Origin: JAKACA01 sp049510975
GTDB lineage: Bacteria > Actinomycetota > Acidimicrobiia > Acidimicrobiales > Bog-793
Assembly (NCBI GenBank): GCA_049510975.1
Contig: JBEKYM010000005.1
Location: 1 to 64,000 of the forward strand
Length of the DNA stretch: 64,000 bases
Direction of reading: 5' to 3'
Part shown: positions 1 through 8,119 of the stretch, in pieces
How the letters are laid out: each line of letters opens with the position of its first letter
Position numbering within the stretch: position 1 is the first letter of the stretch
The notes under the pieces: model-generated
Told to the model about the DNA's origin: nothing
Seen by the model: the letters and a program-made list of their open reading frames with translations, nothing else
The model's database searches: none
Made by a program: the position numbers and the translations under genes

Positions 1-49
1 CCGCCGCTCACCGCCGCCAGGGGCTCCAGATCGACGACACGACCCTGTC

Positions 50-1075
50 CTACGGCGGCGAGCGCTTCGACCTCGGGCTCACGATCGACGCTCTCTTGTC
101 GGTCGTGGGCAGGAACGGGTGCGTCGGGGCCGGCGCTGGTCCTGAGCCGAGGACGTAGGAGCCGGCGTCGTCGATCGTGAGGAGGCCGTCGCTCACGAGC
201 GTGGCGGCGACCCGTGCGGCGCGGCTCGGGTCGGCCGGCCAGCCGGCGGCGGCGGCCAGCCCATCGGCGGAGACCGGTCCGTCCCCTGCCGCCCGGAGCA
301 GGCGCCCCCGACCCTGCCGGTCCGAGCCTTCGAAGCGGGCCTGGGTCGTCGAGACCCGCGCCGACCCGCGCGCAGGGTCAGGCGTGGGCCCGTGCTCGCC
401 GGCCGCCAGCCGCGCACGGCCCCAGATGCAGCCGGACAACAAGGGGCAGTCCCCACAGCGCGGCGACTTCGGGCGACAGACGGTGGCGCCCAGATCCATG
501 TACGCCAGGGCCACAGCGCCGCTCGAGCCGCCGGCAGCTGCCGTCTCGGCAAGGACGTCGTCTCCGATCGACTGCACCTGTTTGGCGCCGAGACTGCGGC
601 CGGCGAAGCGGGCGAGCACGCGCCCGATGTTCGTGTCGACCGGCATGGTCGCCTCGTCGAAGGCAAAGGCGAGAACCGCCCTGGCCGTGTACGGACCGAC
701 GCCCGGCAGCGCCAGCAGCGCCGGCAGGTCGGCCGGGACGGTGCCGCCGTGCCGCTCGACGATGGCGCCGGCACATCGGTGCAGGTTGGCCGCCCGCCTC
801 GGGTAGCCGAGGCCTTGCCAGACGCGCAGGACCTCGCCGAGCGACGCCCCCGCCAGCGCTGCCGGCGTGGGGAAACGCTCCATGAACTCCGGGTACCGCT
901 CCGCCACGCGGCCGGCTTGGGTCTGAGCGAGCATGACCTCCGACACGAGCACCCCGAACGGCCCCGGGTCCGCCCCCGCCAGCCGCCACGGGAGCCGGTC
1001 CCGATCAGCCCGCACACCGGACGACGACCACCACGCCAGCAGCCGGCGCCGGAGCTCAGGAGCCTCCGGTTCAAT
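50..1075 (-). CDS. mutY: A/G-specific adenine glycosylase, MutY-like
   Basis: This is a base-excision repair glycosylase of the HhH-GPD superfamily, expected to remove adenine mispaired with 8-oxoguanine. Visible landmarks are the N-terminal LPWR, the catalytic-Glu segment LVSEVMLAQTQ, the helix-hairpin-helix LPGVGPYTA, the conserved-Asp segment PVDTNIGRVLAR, and a four-cysteine iron-sulfur loop running from CRPKSPRCGDC to SGC. The C-terminal part is divergent and lacks a clear NUDIX-like domain, so specificity is inferred. The start is unresolved. Similarity begins just before LLAWW. A GTG at 1207 would overlap the upstream MaoC gene by 137 bases, and a GTG at 1015 would cut into the first helix. 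An ATT at 1075 overlapping the MaoC stop is the position shown. It is the last gene of a minus-strand trio. Confidence 0.82.
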   Translation of the reverse strand: MEPEAPELRRRLLAWWSSSGVRADRDRLPWRLAGADPGPFGVLVSEVMLAQTQAGRVAERYPEFMERFPTPAALAGASLGEVLRVWQGLGYPRRAANLHRCAGAIVERHGGTVPADLPALLALPGVGPYTARAVLAFAFDEATMPVDTNIGRVLARFAGRSLGAKQVQSIGDDVLAETAAAGGSSGAVALAYMDLGATVCRPKSPRCGDCPLLSGCIWGRARLAAGEHGPTPDPARGSARVSTTQARFEGSDRQGRGRLLRAAGDGPVSADGLAAAAGWPADPSRAARVAATLVSDGLLTIDDAGSYVLGSGPAPAPTHPFLPTTDKRASIVSPRSKRSPP

Positions 1076-1580
1076 CCCAGGCGTTGTCGTACGGGCGCCG
1101 GCGGGCGGGCAGGGCGTCCCGCTTCCACGCCAGGAGCTTGCGACGGAAGTAGCAGACCTCCTCGCCGCGCTGGTTGAAACCCTTCGTCTCCACCGTGACC
1201 ACGCCACGGTCCGGCTTCGAGCGGGACTCGACGACGTCGAGCACTCTCGTCTCCGCGTAGATGGTGTCCCCGTGGAACGTCGGGTTCTTGTGCTGGAGCG
1301 ACTCGACTTCGAGGTTGGCGATGCAGGACCCCGACACGTCCGGCACGCTCATGCCGAGCACGAGCGAGTAGACGAGATTGCCGACGACGACATTGCGACC
1401 ATGGGGGGCGTCGTTCTCCGCGAACCAGGCATCGGTGTGCAGCGGGTGGTGGTTCATCGTGATCATGCAGAAGAGATGATCGTCGTACTCCGTGACGGTC
1501 TTGCCCGGCCAGTGCCGGTAGACGTCCCCGACGGTGAAGTCCTCGAGGGCCCGGCCGAACGGGCGTTCGTACGTCGTCAT
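1071..1580 (-). CDS. MaoC family dehydratase
   Basis: A single hot-dog-fold enzyme of 169 residues, the usual size for single-domain MaoC/(R)-specific enoyl-CoA hydratases. The hydratase-2 signature is visible as DDHLF followed by NHHPLHTD (about residues 33-50), which supplies the catalytic Asp/His pair. Members hydrate enoyl-CoA or mesaconyl-CoA-type thioesters; the closest functional group cannot be fixed from sequence alone. It starts at an ATG 4 bases after the stop of the DUF6941-like gene, and its TGA touches the MutY coding region, so the three are probably one transcript. An HpcH/HpaI CoA-ester lyase lies about 5 kb away, which would fit a methylmalyl-CoA/mesaconyl-CoA interconversion, but the two genes are not in the same operon. 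Confidence 0.85.
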   Translation of the reverse strand: MTTYERPFGRALEDFTVGDVYRHWPGKTVTEYDDHLFCMITMNHHPLHTDAWFAENDAPHGRNVVVGNLVYSLVLGMSVPDVSGSCIANLEVESLQHKNPTFHGDTIYAETRVLDVVESRSKPDRGVVTVETKGFNQRGEEVCYFRRKLLAWKRDALPARRRPYDNAWD

Positions 1581-1584
1581 GGCG

Positions 1585-2019
1585 TCAGGCCTCTTCCTCG
1601 GCCGGCCGGGCCGCCCGGGTCGAGAACGACAGCACCCAGTCCGGGTGGCTCTCCCCGTCGATGGTCAGCCGCCAGGTGAAGCGCTTGCCGGCTTCGAGGG
1701 GAAGCGGGCCGAAATTCACGGCAAGAGCGACGTCGATGGGGCTGCCCTCTCGCAGGTTCGGCGGGCGTTCCACCATGATGTCGCCGCCGACTTCCATCGG
1801 GCGCTCGCCCTCGGGCGTCTCGACGAGCACCGAGTGGCCGTCCTCGTCCACGAGGAAGAGCTCCCAGTGGTGAGGCGAGCCGGCGGCGGTCCAGTCCACG
1901 TCGATCTTCAGAGCCACGGCCGACGGCATGGAGCCGGGACCCGTCACGCTCCAGCCTCCGCCGAGGATGTACAGCTTGCCGTCGGCCACCTGAGCTGAGT
2001 CGCAGAGCATCATGGTCAC
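1585..2019 (-). CDS. DUF6941-like conserved hypothetical protein
   Basis: A 144-residue protein of unknown function whose N-terminus (MMLCDSAQVADGKLYILGG) resembles a small actinobacterial family I recall as DUF6941. No signal peptide, membrane segment or catalytic motif is visible; it looks like an all-beta cytosolic domain with a C-terminal WRLTIDG strand. The open frame extends upstream to 2148, but that extension is low-complexity and runs into the divergent acyl-CoA dehydrogenase gene. The GTG at 2019 is chosen because GGAG lies 7 bases before it; an ATG at 2013 is also possible. It is the first gene of the minus-strand trio with MaoC and MutY and shares a short divergent promoter region with the acyl-CoA dehydrogenase. 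Confidence 0.7.
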   Translation of the reverse strand: MTMMLCDSAQVADGKLYILGGGWSVTGPGSMPSAVALKIDVDWTAAGSPHHWELFLVDEDGHSVLVETPEGERPMEVGGDIMVERPPNLREGSPIDVALAVNFGPLPLEAGKRFTWRLTIDGESHPDWVLSFSTRAARPAEEEA

Positions 2020-2085
2020 ACGCACGCTCCAGACGCTATCGGCCGCCGGAGGTGCCCCGGATCTTCCACCACTACCCTGTCGGCC

Positions 2086-3732
2086 ATGACGGTGACCGAC
2101 CTGACAGGCCCGAGACGCCCCGACCTCGCCTCCGCCGCGGCCGCCCACGAGCAGGCCGTTGCCATCGTCGAGAAAGCGGCGAGGCGCCTGTCACAAGTGA
2201 GCGACGGCGGCAAGCGACTCGACGAGCACCAAGTGCTCGCCTACGACCTCGCCCATGCCACCGCCGGCGTCCACACCGCCGCCGCCGCCCTGCGCTACGG
2301 CGCCCACGGCGAGACCGAGGCCCTGCTGGCGGCGGCCTTCGTCGCGGACGTCATCGCCGACCTCGTCGCCAGGACGGCCGGGCGCGAAGCCGAGTGGGAC
2401 ACGGAGCCGGGTTGGCACGCCCCGCTGGCCGGTTTCCTCACGGCGGCACGCGATCCCGCCCTGCTCGGCGCCCTGGCCGAGACACCGGGGCCGACCCATC
2501 TCAAAGAGGACTTCGAGCTCGTGCAGGACAGCTTCCGCCGCTTTGCCGCCGAGCAGATCGCACCGCGAGCCGAGCACATCCACCGCGCCAACGCCGACAT
2601 CGACGAGGCGATCATCGAGGGTTTGGCCGCCATGGGAGGTTTTGGCCTCTCGGTGCCAGAAGAATACGGCGGGTTCGCGACGGGCGGCGAGAACGACTAC
2701 CTCGGGATGGTCGTCGCCACCGAGGAGCTCTCGCGTGCCTCCCTCGGCGCCGGCGGCTCTCTCGTCACCCGGCCGGAGATCCTGACGCGGGCTCTCGTGA
2801 ACGGGGGGACGGAGGAGCAGAAGCACCGCCTCCTTCCCCGTATCGCCACCGGGGAGCTCATGGTGGCAGTCGCGGTGACAGAACCCGACTTCGGGTCGGA
2901 TGTCGCCAACCTCTCGGTGTCGGCCATCCCGGCCGAGGGCGGCGGTTGGCTCGTGAACGGCGTCAAGACCTGGTGCACGTTCGCGGCCCGCGCCGATGTG
3001 CTCATGCTGCTGGCACGCACGGATCGGGACCGGTCGAAAGCACACCGTGGCCTCTCGCTGTTCGTCGTCGAGAAACCCCACTCCGACCCGCATGGGTTCA
3101 CCCTCGCACAGGCGCCCGAGGACGCCGGCCGCCCGGCCGGGCTCCCCGCCGGCCGCCTGGAGGGACGGCCCATCGACACCCTCGGCTACCGCGGCATGCA
3201 CTCCTACGAGCTCGCCTTCGAGAACTGGTGGGTTCCGGCCGAGAACCTCGTCGGCGGAGCCGAGGGAGAGGGGCGGGGGTTCTACTTGCAGATGGCGGGT
3301 TTCGAGAACGGCCGGCTGCAGACCGCAGCCAGGGCGATCGGCGTCATGCAGGCGGCCTACGAGGCGGGCCTCGCCTACGCCCGCCAGCGCGACGTGTTCG
3401 GCAAGCCGATCATCGAGTACCAGCTGACGCGCGCCAAGCTCGGGCGCATGGCCGCCATGATCCAGGCGAGCCGCCAGTTCGCCTACGAGGTCGCCGCCAT
3501 GATGGCCGCCGGCGAAGGCTCCATGGAAGCGTCCATGGTGAAGGCCTACGTCTGCAGAGCGGCCGAGTGGGTGAGTCGCGAGGCGATGCAGATCCACGGG
3601 GGCATGGGCTACGCCGAGGAGTTCCCGGTGAGCCGCCTGTTCGTCGACGCACGCGTGCTCTCGATCTTCGAGGGTGCCGACGAGACGCTCTGCCTGAAGG
3701 TGATCGCCCGGCGCCTCGCCGAGCGGGCCTAG
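2086..3732 (+). CDS. Acyl-CoA dehydrogenase family protein
   Basis: A 548-residue FAD-dependent dehydrogenase expected to introduce a 2,3-double bond into acyl-CoA. The first 130 residues are a helical extension (repeated Ala-rich helices) not found in short-chain enzymes of about 380 residues. The classical fold follows: the N-terminal helical domain with FGLSVPEEYGG, the middle beta domain with AVAVTEPDFGSDVANL, and the C-terminal helical domain with QIHGGMGYAEEFPVSRLFVD and the IFEGADE segment near the end. The size and extension resemble the larger acyl-CoA dehydrogenases often seen in actinobacteria with unassigned substrates. The ATG at 2086 follows the divergent DUF6941-like gene. The next gene, DJ-1/PfpI-like, begins 26 bases downstream across a hexamer repeat. 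Confidence 0.9.
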   Translation: MTVTDLTGPRRPDLASAAAAHEQAVAIVEKAARRLSQVSDGGKRLDEHQVLAYDLAHATAGVHTAAAALRYGAHGETEALLAAAFVADVIADLVARTAGREAEWDTEPGWHAPLAGFLTAARDPALLGALAETPGPTHLKEDFELVQDSFRRFAAEQIAPRAEHIHRANADIDEAIIEGLAAMGGFGLSVPEEYGGFATGGENDYLGMVVATEELSRASLGAGGSLVTRPEILTRALVNGGTEEQKHRLLPRIATGELMVAVAVTEPDFGSDVANLSVSAIPAEGGGWLVNGVKTWCTFAARADVLMLLARTDRDRSKAHRGLSLFVVEKPHSDPHGFTLAQAPEDAGRPAGLPAGRLEGRPIDTLGYRGMHSYELAFENWWVPAENLVGGAEGEGRGFYLQMAGFENGRLQTAARAIGVMQAAYEAGLAYARQRDVFGKPIIEYQLTRAKLGRMAAMIQASRQFAYEVAAMMAAGEGSMEASMVKAYVCRAAEWVSREAMQIHGGMGYAEEFPVSRLFVDARVLSIFEGADETLCLKVIARRLAERA

Positions 3733-3758
3733 GCCGAGGCCGAGGCCGAGGCCGAGGC
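3732..3758 (+). repeat. GGCCGA hexamer tandem repeat overlapping a ribosome-binding region
   Basis: Four and a half copies of GGCCGA fill the gap between the acyl-CoA dehydrogenase stop and the GTG of the DJ-1-like gene. Each copy supplies a GAGG, and the copy at 3748-3751 lies 7 bases before the start codon, so the repeat appears to carry the Shine-Dalgarno sequence. Confidence 0.7.
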
Positions 3759-4508
3759 GTGGCGAAGGTCCTCATCCCGCTTCCGGACCGGGACTTCGAC
3801 ACGACCGAGGTGTCGGTGCCCTGGCGCCGCCTGACCGACGCTGGCCACGACGTCGTCTTCGCCACCGAACGTGGCGGTAGCCCGCCACAATGTGACCCGC
3901 GCCTGCTGACGGGCGTCCTGTTCGGACAGCTCGGCGCCGCTCCCGAGCCAGCACGGTTCTACGGCGAGATGGCGGCCGCACCCGAGTTCCGCCAGCCCGT
4001 CAGCTGGTCGGACGTCGACCCGTCGAGCTACGACGGCCTCGTCCTCCCGGGCGGCCATGCGCCCGGCATGCGCCAGTACCTCGGGAGCACCGCCTTACAG
4101 CACCAGGTGGCGGAGTTCTGGCAGCTCGACCGTCCGGTCGGCGCCATCTGTCACGGGGTCCTCGTGCTCGCCCGCACGCTCGATCCGGCGACGTCGAGGT
4201 CGGTGATCCGCGAGCGCTTCACCACGTGCCTGCCGCGCTACCTGGAGCAGAGCGCCTGGATGGCGACGGCCTGGAAACTCGGCTCGTACTACCGCACCTA
4301 CCCGACGTGGGTGCAGGACGAGGTGACGGCCGCCCTGCAGGACTCCTCCCGGTTCATCCGGGGACCGATCACGCTCGGCCGGCGAGGCACGGGCAGCGAC
4401 GACTCTGCGGCCTTCGCCGTGCGAGACGGCAACTACCTCTCGGCACGCTGGCCGGGCGACGCCTACCTGTTCGCGAAGAAGTTCGTGGCCATGCTGGCAG
4501 AGGACTGA
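3759..4508 (+). CDS. DJ-1/PfpI family protein (glutamine-amidotransferase-like)
   Basis: A 249-residue member of the DJ-1/ThiJ/PfpI superfamily. The nucleophile elbow is visible as AICHGVLV (Cys131, His132), the preceding oxyanion loop as LVLPGGHAPGMR (about residues 94-105), and a plausible conserved acidic residue is Glu17. Many such proteins act as glyoxalase III, deglycase-like or general stress hydrolases, and this one cannot be assigned more precisely. The C-terminal half is longer than in the roughly 190-residue members and contains a conserved-looking SARWPGDAYLFAKKF ending. The frame is open far upstream through the preceding gene, but homology starts at the GTG at 3759 (AKVLIPLPD). 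It is probably co-transcribed with the acyl-CoA dehydrogenase. Confidence 0.8.
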   Translation: MAKVLIPLPDRDFDTTEVSVPWRRLTDAGHDVVFATERGGSPPQCDPRLLTGVLFGQLGAAPEPARFYGEMAAAPEFRQPVSWSDVDPSSYDGLVLPGGHAPGMRQYLGSTALQHQVAEFWQLDRPVGAICHGVLVLARTLDPATSRSVIRERFTTCLPRYLEQSAWMATAWKLGSYYRTYPTWVQDEVTAALQDSSRFIRGPITLGRRGTGSDDSAAFAVRDGNYLSARWPGDAYLFAKKFVAMLAED

Positions 4509-4564
4509 GCGAGCGCCGCTACCGTCGCTGACGGCTGCACCCCACGGATCGGGAAGGGCATGGC

Positions 4565-6109
4565 ATGGATCGAAAGTGGTGGACCCTCGGTGCTGTCTGT
4601 GTCGGGATCTTCATGCTCCTGCTCGACATCACGATCGTCAACGTGGCGCTGCCGGCCATCGAGCACGCCTTCCACGCCCCCCTGTCCGACCTCCAGTGGG
4701 TTCTCGACGCCTATGCCCTGACGTTGGCGGCCCTGCTGCTGACGTCCGGGTCGCTCGCCGACCGGCTCGGGCGGCGCATCGTCTTTGCGGTCGGCATCGC
4801 CATGTTCACGCTCGGCTCGCTGCTGTGCGGCCTTGCCACCAATGCCCTCTTCCTCATCTTGGCCCGAGGTTTCCAGGGCGTCGGCGGGGCCGTGATGTTC
4901 TCGACGTCGCTGTCGCTGCTCGCCAACGCTTTCCACGGCCGCGACCGCGGCACCGCCTTCGGGGTCTACGGCGCCGTCACGGGCATCGCCGTCGCCGTCG
5001 GCCCCGTGCTCGGCGGCGTCATCACGAGCGGCATCTCGTGGCGGTGGATCTTCTTCGTGAACGTGCCAATTGGCGTCGTGGCGCTCGTCGTCACGCTGCT
5101 CAAGGTCGAGGAGTCCCGCAACCCCATGGGACGCCGGCCCGACTACCTCGGCTTCCTGACGTTCTCGGCCGGGCTGGCGGCGCTCGTGTTCGCCATGATC
5201 CGTTCCACCGCCGACGGCTGGACCTCGAGCGTCGTGGTCGGATCGCTCATCGCCTCCGCCGTCCTCATCGCCGCTTTCGTCGCCGCCGAGCTCGCCCAGT
5301 CCACGCCGATGCTCGACTTCAGCCTGCTCAGGCTGCCGACATTCTCCGGCGGGCTCGTGGCCGCATTCGCCATCAACGGCTCGCTCTTCTCGCTCATCAC
5401 CTACTTGATCCTCTACCTCCAGGACGTGCTCAGGCTGTCGGCGGTGCAGACAGGCGTTCGCTTCCTCGTGCTGACGGGGGCGATCTTCGTGACGGCGTTT
5501 CTCGCCGGCCGCCTCACGAACCGGGTGGCGATCAAGTGGCTCATCGCCCCGGGCTTTCTCGCCGTCGGCGTCGGCATCCTCCTCATGCGAGGGATCACGG
5601 TCGCAGACAGCTGGACACATCTCATCCCCGGTCTCGTCGTGGCCGGCGTCGGCACCGGGTTCATCAACGTCCCGCTCGCCTCCACTGCTGTAGGCGTCGT
5701 CGAACCGGCTCGTTCCGGCATGGCTTCGGGCATCAACAACACCCTTCGCCAGGTCGGCACGGCCACCGGCATCGCTGCCCTCGGCTCGATCTTCGCCAGC
5801 AAGATCCGCGGCACCATCACCACCCAGCTGGCCGGCACGCCGCTGCACTCGGCGGCGCCGGCGATCGCCTCCTCGGTGCTGACCGGCAACACGTCGGCAC
5901 CTGCGGGCACGCACCCGACGCCGGCGCTGGTCGCGGCGGTGCGCCATGCGGCGGCGTTGGGTTTCGTCAATGGTTTGAACGAGATCCTGCTCATCGGCGC
6001 CGTCATCGCATTCGCGGCCACCGTGCTGTGCGCCGTGCTGATCCGCCAGAAGGACTTCGTGGCCTCCGCCGCCCCCGGCGCCCGCGAGGTCTCGGCTCAG
6101 GCCGTCTGA
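4565..6109 (+). CDS. MFS transporter, DHA2 family (14 helices)
   Basis: A 514-residue proton-driven exporter of the EmrB/QacA (DHA2) group. The opening segment carries the family signature LLLDITIVNVALP; motif A is visible as GSLADRLGRRIVF and motif C as GPVLGGVITSGISWRW followed by FFVNVPIG. The length and number of hydrophobic segments fit 14 transmembrane helices in the cytoplasmic membrane. The start ATG at 4565 follows an AAGGG about 10 bases upstream. No regulator sits beside it, unlike the second DHA2 gene in this window at 16986. Its 3' end overlaps the convergent yggU-like gene by 13 bases. The substrate is unknown; antiseptics, drugs or dyes are typical of the family. Confidence 0.9.
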   Translation: MDRKWWTLGAVCVGIFMLLLDITIVNVALPAIEHAFHAPLSDLQWVLDAYALTLAALLLTSGSLADRLGRRIVFAVGIAMFTLGSLLCGLATNALFLILARGFQGVGGAVMFSTSLSLLANAFHGRDRGTAFGVYGAVTGIAVAVGPVLGGVITSGISWRWIFFVNVPIGVVALVVTLLKVEESRNPMGRRPDYLGFLTFSAGLAALVFAMIRSTADGWTSSVVVGSLIASAVLIAAFVAAELAQSTPMLDFSLLRLPTFSGGLVAAFAINGSLFSLITYLILYLQDVLRLSAVQTGVRFLVLTGAIFVTAFLAGRLTNRVAIKWLIAPGFLAVGVGILLMRGITVADSWTHLIPGLVVAGVGTGFINVPLASTAVGVVEPARSGMASGINNTLRQVGTATGIAALGSIFASKIRGTITTQLAGTPLHSAAPAIASSVLTGNTSAPAGTHPTPALVAAVRHAAALGFVNGLNEILLIGAVIAFAATVLCAVLIRQKDFVASAAPGAREVSAQAV

Positions 6110-6387
6110 GGCTCCTCGGGGTCGCCCAGCAGCTCGGCGAGCCGTCGAGCCAGCCGGCCGTCTTCTCCACTCACGTCCACGATCTTCGTGCGCCCTCGCA
6201 GTCCGCTCGCGAGCCGGACGCGTCCAGGCGGCACCGAGAACGCCTCGGCCACCGCCCGCATGGCCGCCTCCGTCGCCCGGCCGTCCACGGCCGGCGGTGT
6301 CACGCGGACGACCAAGGTGTTGCCGTCGTAACGACCACCGACGGCGGTGGCAGCGGACCCCGGCCGTACCCGGATGGTCAAGCGCAC
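6097..6387 (-). CDS. DUF167 / YggU family protein
   Basis: A 96-residue protein matching the small DUF167 (YggU) family in length and in its core, with MRLTIRVRPGS at the start and VDGRATEAAMRAVAEAF in the middle. These proteins are widespread, compact alpha/beta domains of unproven biochemical role. The gene begins 5 bases after the stop of the CoA-ester lyase gene on the same strand, so it is probably the last gene of the five-gene minus-strand run that starts with fumarase. Its 3' end overlaps the convergent DHA2 transporter gene. Confidence 0.85.
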   Translation of the reverse strand: MRLTIRVRPGSAATAVGGRYDGNTLVVRVTPPAVDGRATEAAMRAVAEAFSVPPGRVRLASGLRGRTKIVDVSGEDGRLARRLAELLGDPEEPQTA

Positions 6388-6392
6388 GGGCG

Positions 6393-7340
6393 TCAGGACG
6401 CCGGCGTCTCCGAGCGCTTCAGCCCGGCCCGCTCGCCCCGGCTCACGAACTTGAGCGCCATCTTGCGGCTGGCTTCGTCGATCATCTCCTCGCCGAACAT
6501 GACGGCGCCCTTCAGCTCGTGCTCGGTCGCCTGCTTGTAGGCGTCGAGGATCGCCCAGGCGTGATCGAACTGCTCCTGGGTGGGCGAGTAGATCTCGTTC
6601 AGGATCGTGACCTGATCAGGGTGCAGCGCCCACTTCCCGTCGTAGCCGAGGATGCGCGTGCGCTTGCAGTAGTCGCGGAACTCCTCGGGCTCGCGCACCC
6701 GCAGGAACGGCCCGTCGATGACCTGGAGGCCGTTCGCCCGCCCGGCCATGAGGATCTTCGAGAAGACGTAGTGGAAGTGGTCGCCCGGGTAGTCGGGGAT
6801 CTGCACGCCCCCGGTGAGCACGGGCATCTCCATGGAGGCGGCGAAGTCCGCCGGGCCGAAGATGATCGTCTCGAGCCGCCGGGAGGCGGCGCAGATCTCT
6901 TCGACGTTGATGAGGCCGCGTGCGGTTTCGATCTGGGCTTCGATGCCGACGTGACCGACCGGCAGGCCGACGTTCTCCTCGATCTGGGTGAGCAGCAGGT
7001 CGAGGGCGACGACCTCGGCTGCCGTCTGCACCTTCGGGAGCATGATCTCGTCGAGGCGCTCCCCGGCGCCGGAGACGACCTCGATCACGTCGCCGTAGGT
7101 CCAGCGGGTGTCCCAGGCGTTCACCCGCACGCACATCACCCGGTCGTCCCACGGGAGCTCCCGGATGGCCGTGACCACCTTGGCTCGTGCCCCCTCCTTC
7201 TCCAAGGGGGCAACGGCGTCCTCGAGGTCGAGAAACGTCATATCCGCCGGCACCCCCGGCGCCTTGGCGAGGAAGCGCTCGCTCGAGCCGGGAACCGACA
7301 GGCACGAGCGGCGTGGCATGGATCGGGTGCGCGCAGACAT
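6393..7340 (-). CDS. HpcH/HpaI aldolase/citrate-lyase family CoA-ester lyase
   Basis: A 315-residue TIM-barrel enzyme related to CitE and to malyl-CoA/beta-methylmalyl-CoA lyases. Visible features are RRSCLSVPGSSERF at the N-terminus, the metal/phosphate-contact segment FLDLEDAVAP, the conserved Arg/Glu region LPKVQTA and IEAQIETARGL, and KWALHPDQV near residue 235. The length is close to that of malyl-CoA lyases, which cleave or form malyl-CoA or methylmalyl-CoA using glyoxylate. Exact substrate is inferred, not seen. It sits between a dienelactone-hydrolase-like gene (46-base gap) and yggU (5-base gap). Fumarase upstream in the same run is consistent with a C4/C5 dicarboxylate context. Confidence 0.85.
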   Translation of the reverse strand: MSARTRSMPRRSCLSVPGSSERFLAKAPGVPADMTFLDLEDAVAPLEKEGARAKVVTAIRELPWDDRVMCVRVNAWDTRWTYGDVIEVVSGAGERLDEIMLPKVQTAAEVVALDLLLTQIEENVGLPVGHVGIEAQIETARGLINVEEICAASRRLETIIFGPADFAASMEMPVLTGGVQIPDYPGDHFHYVFSKILMAGRANGLQVIDGPFLRVREPEEFRDYCKRTRILGYDGKWALHPDQVTILNEIYSPTQEQFDHAWAILDAYKQATEHELKGAVMFGEEMIDEASRKMALKFVSRGERAGLKRSETPAS

Positions 7341-7386
7341 GCCGCCATCTTCCCACCGCCGCTATGGCGCCGGCCAGATGCGGACC

Positions 7387-8070
7387 TCAGCCGAGATGCG
7401 ACCGCAGGAAGGCGAGTGTGCGTTGCCAAGCGAGGGCCGAAGCTTCCGGGTCGTAGACCTCCGGCCGCGTGTCGTTGAAGAACGCGTGCTCGGCTTCCTC
7501 GTAGACGTGCACGGTGACGTCGTCGTTGCCGGCGTCGCGAATGGCCTGGGCCATCTCGGCCGCCACATCCGGGCTCACCCAGTCGTCCTTGCCGGCGCAC
7601 TCGATGAGGACGCCGGCGGTGATGGCGGAGTAATCGGGCGCCGCCCCTTCCCAAGGGATGCCCCCGTAGAACGGCACGACGGCCTTGACGGCATCAGGAC
7701 GCTGGCCGGCGAGCACGAGGGCGAGGCCGCCCCCCATGCAGAAACCCACCACCCCGACGCCGCTCCCGCTCCCCTTCTCGGCCACGACGTCGACGGCGCC
7801 GCTCAGATCCTTGGCGGCGCGATCGAGCTGCAGGGTCATCATCTTCTTGCCGGCCTCGTCGGGCTCGGTCGTCTTCTCGCCGTGGTAGAGGTCCGGCGCC
7901 AAGGCCACGAAACCCTCCGCCGCGAACCGGTCGCACAGATCGGTGATGTGGGGGACGAGGCCCCACCACTCCTGGATCACGACGACGCCGGGGCCGGCGC
8001 CGGACTCCGGCAGAGCGAGGTAGCCCTCGCCGCTCGAACCATTGCTCGGAAACTCGATCATCTCACCCAT
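7387..8070 (-). CDS. Dienelactone hydrolase family protein
   Basis: A 227-residue alpha/beta hydrolase of the dienelactone hydrolase family, with the usual length and a Cys nucleophile. The elements visible are VVIQEWWGL near residue 30-38, the nucleophile elbow GFCMGGG with Cys111, the acid in GKDDWVSP (Asp162/163) and the His in EEAEHAFFND (His195). Classical members hydrolyse dienelactone to maleylacetate in chloroaromatic degradation, but no other gene of that pathway is present here, so a broader esterase/lactonase role is more likely. No signal peptide is seen, so it should be cytosolic. It is the third gene of the fumarase-led minus-strand run. Confidence 0.88.
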   Translation of the reverse strand: MGEMIEFPSNGSSGEGYLALPESGAGPGVVVIQEWWGLVPHITDLCDRFAAEGFVALAPDLYHGEKTTEPDEAGKKMMTLQLDRAAKDLSGAVDVVAEKGSGSGVGVVGFCMGGGLALVLAGQRPDAVKAVVPFYGGIPWEGAAPDYSAITAGVLIECAGKDDWVSPDVAAEMAQAIRDAGNDDVTVHVYEEAEHAFFNDTRPEVYDPEASALAWQRTLAFLRSHLG

Positions 8071-8119
8071 GGCCGCGAAGCTACCGCCTCGCCCTCGGTG
8101 CCGGAAGGCGTCGGCTCCC

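Noticed and set aside
1..49. Partial gene at the left edge
   Set aside because: Too short to show any motif; no frame can be supported.
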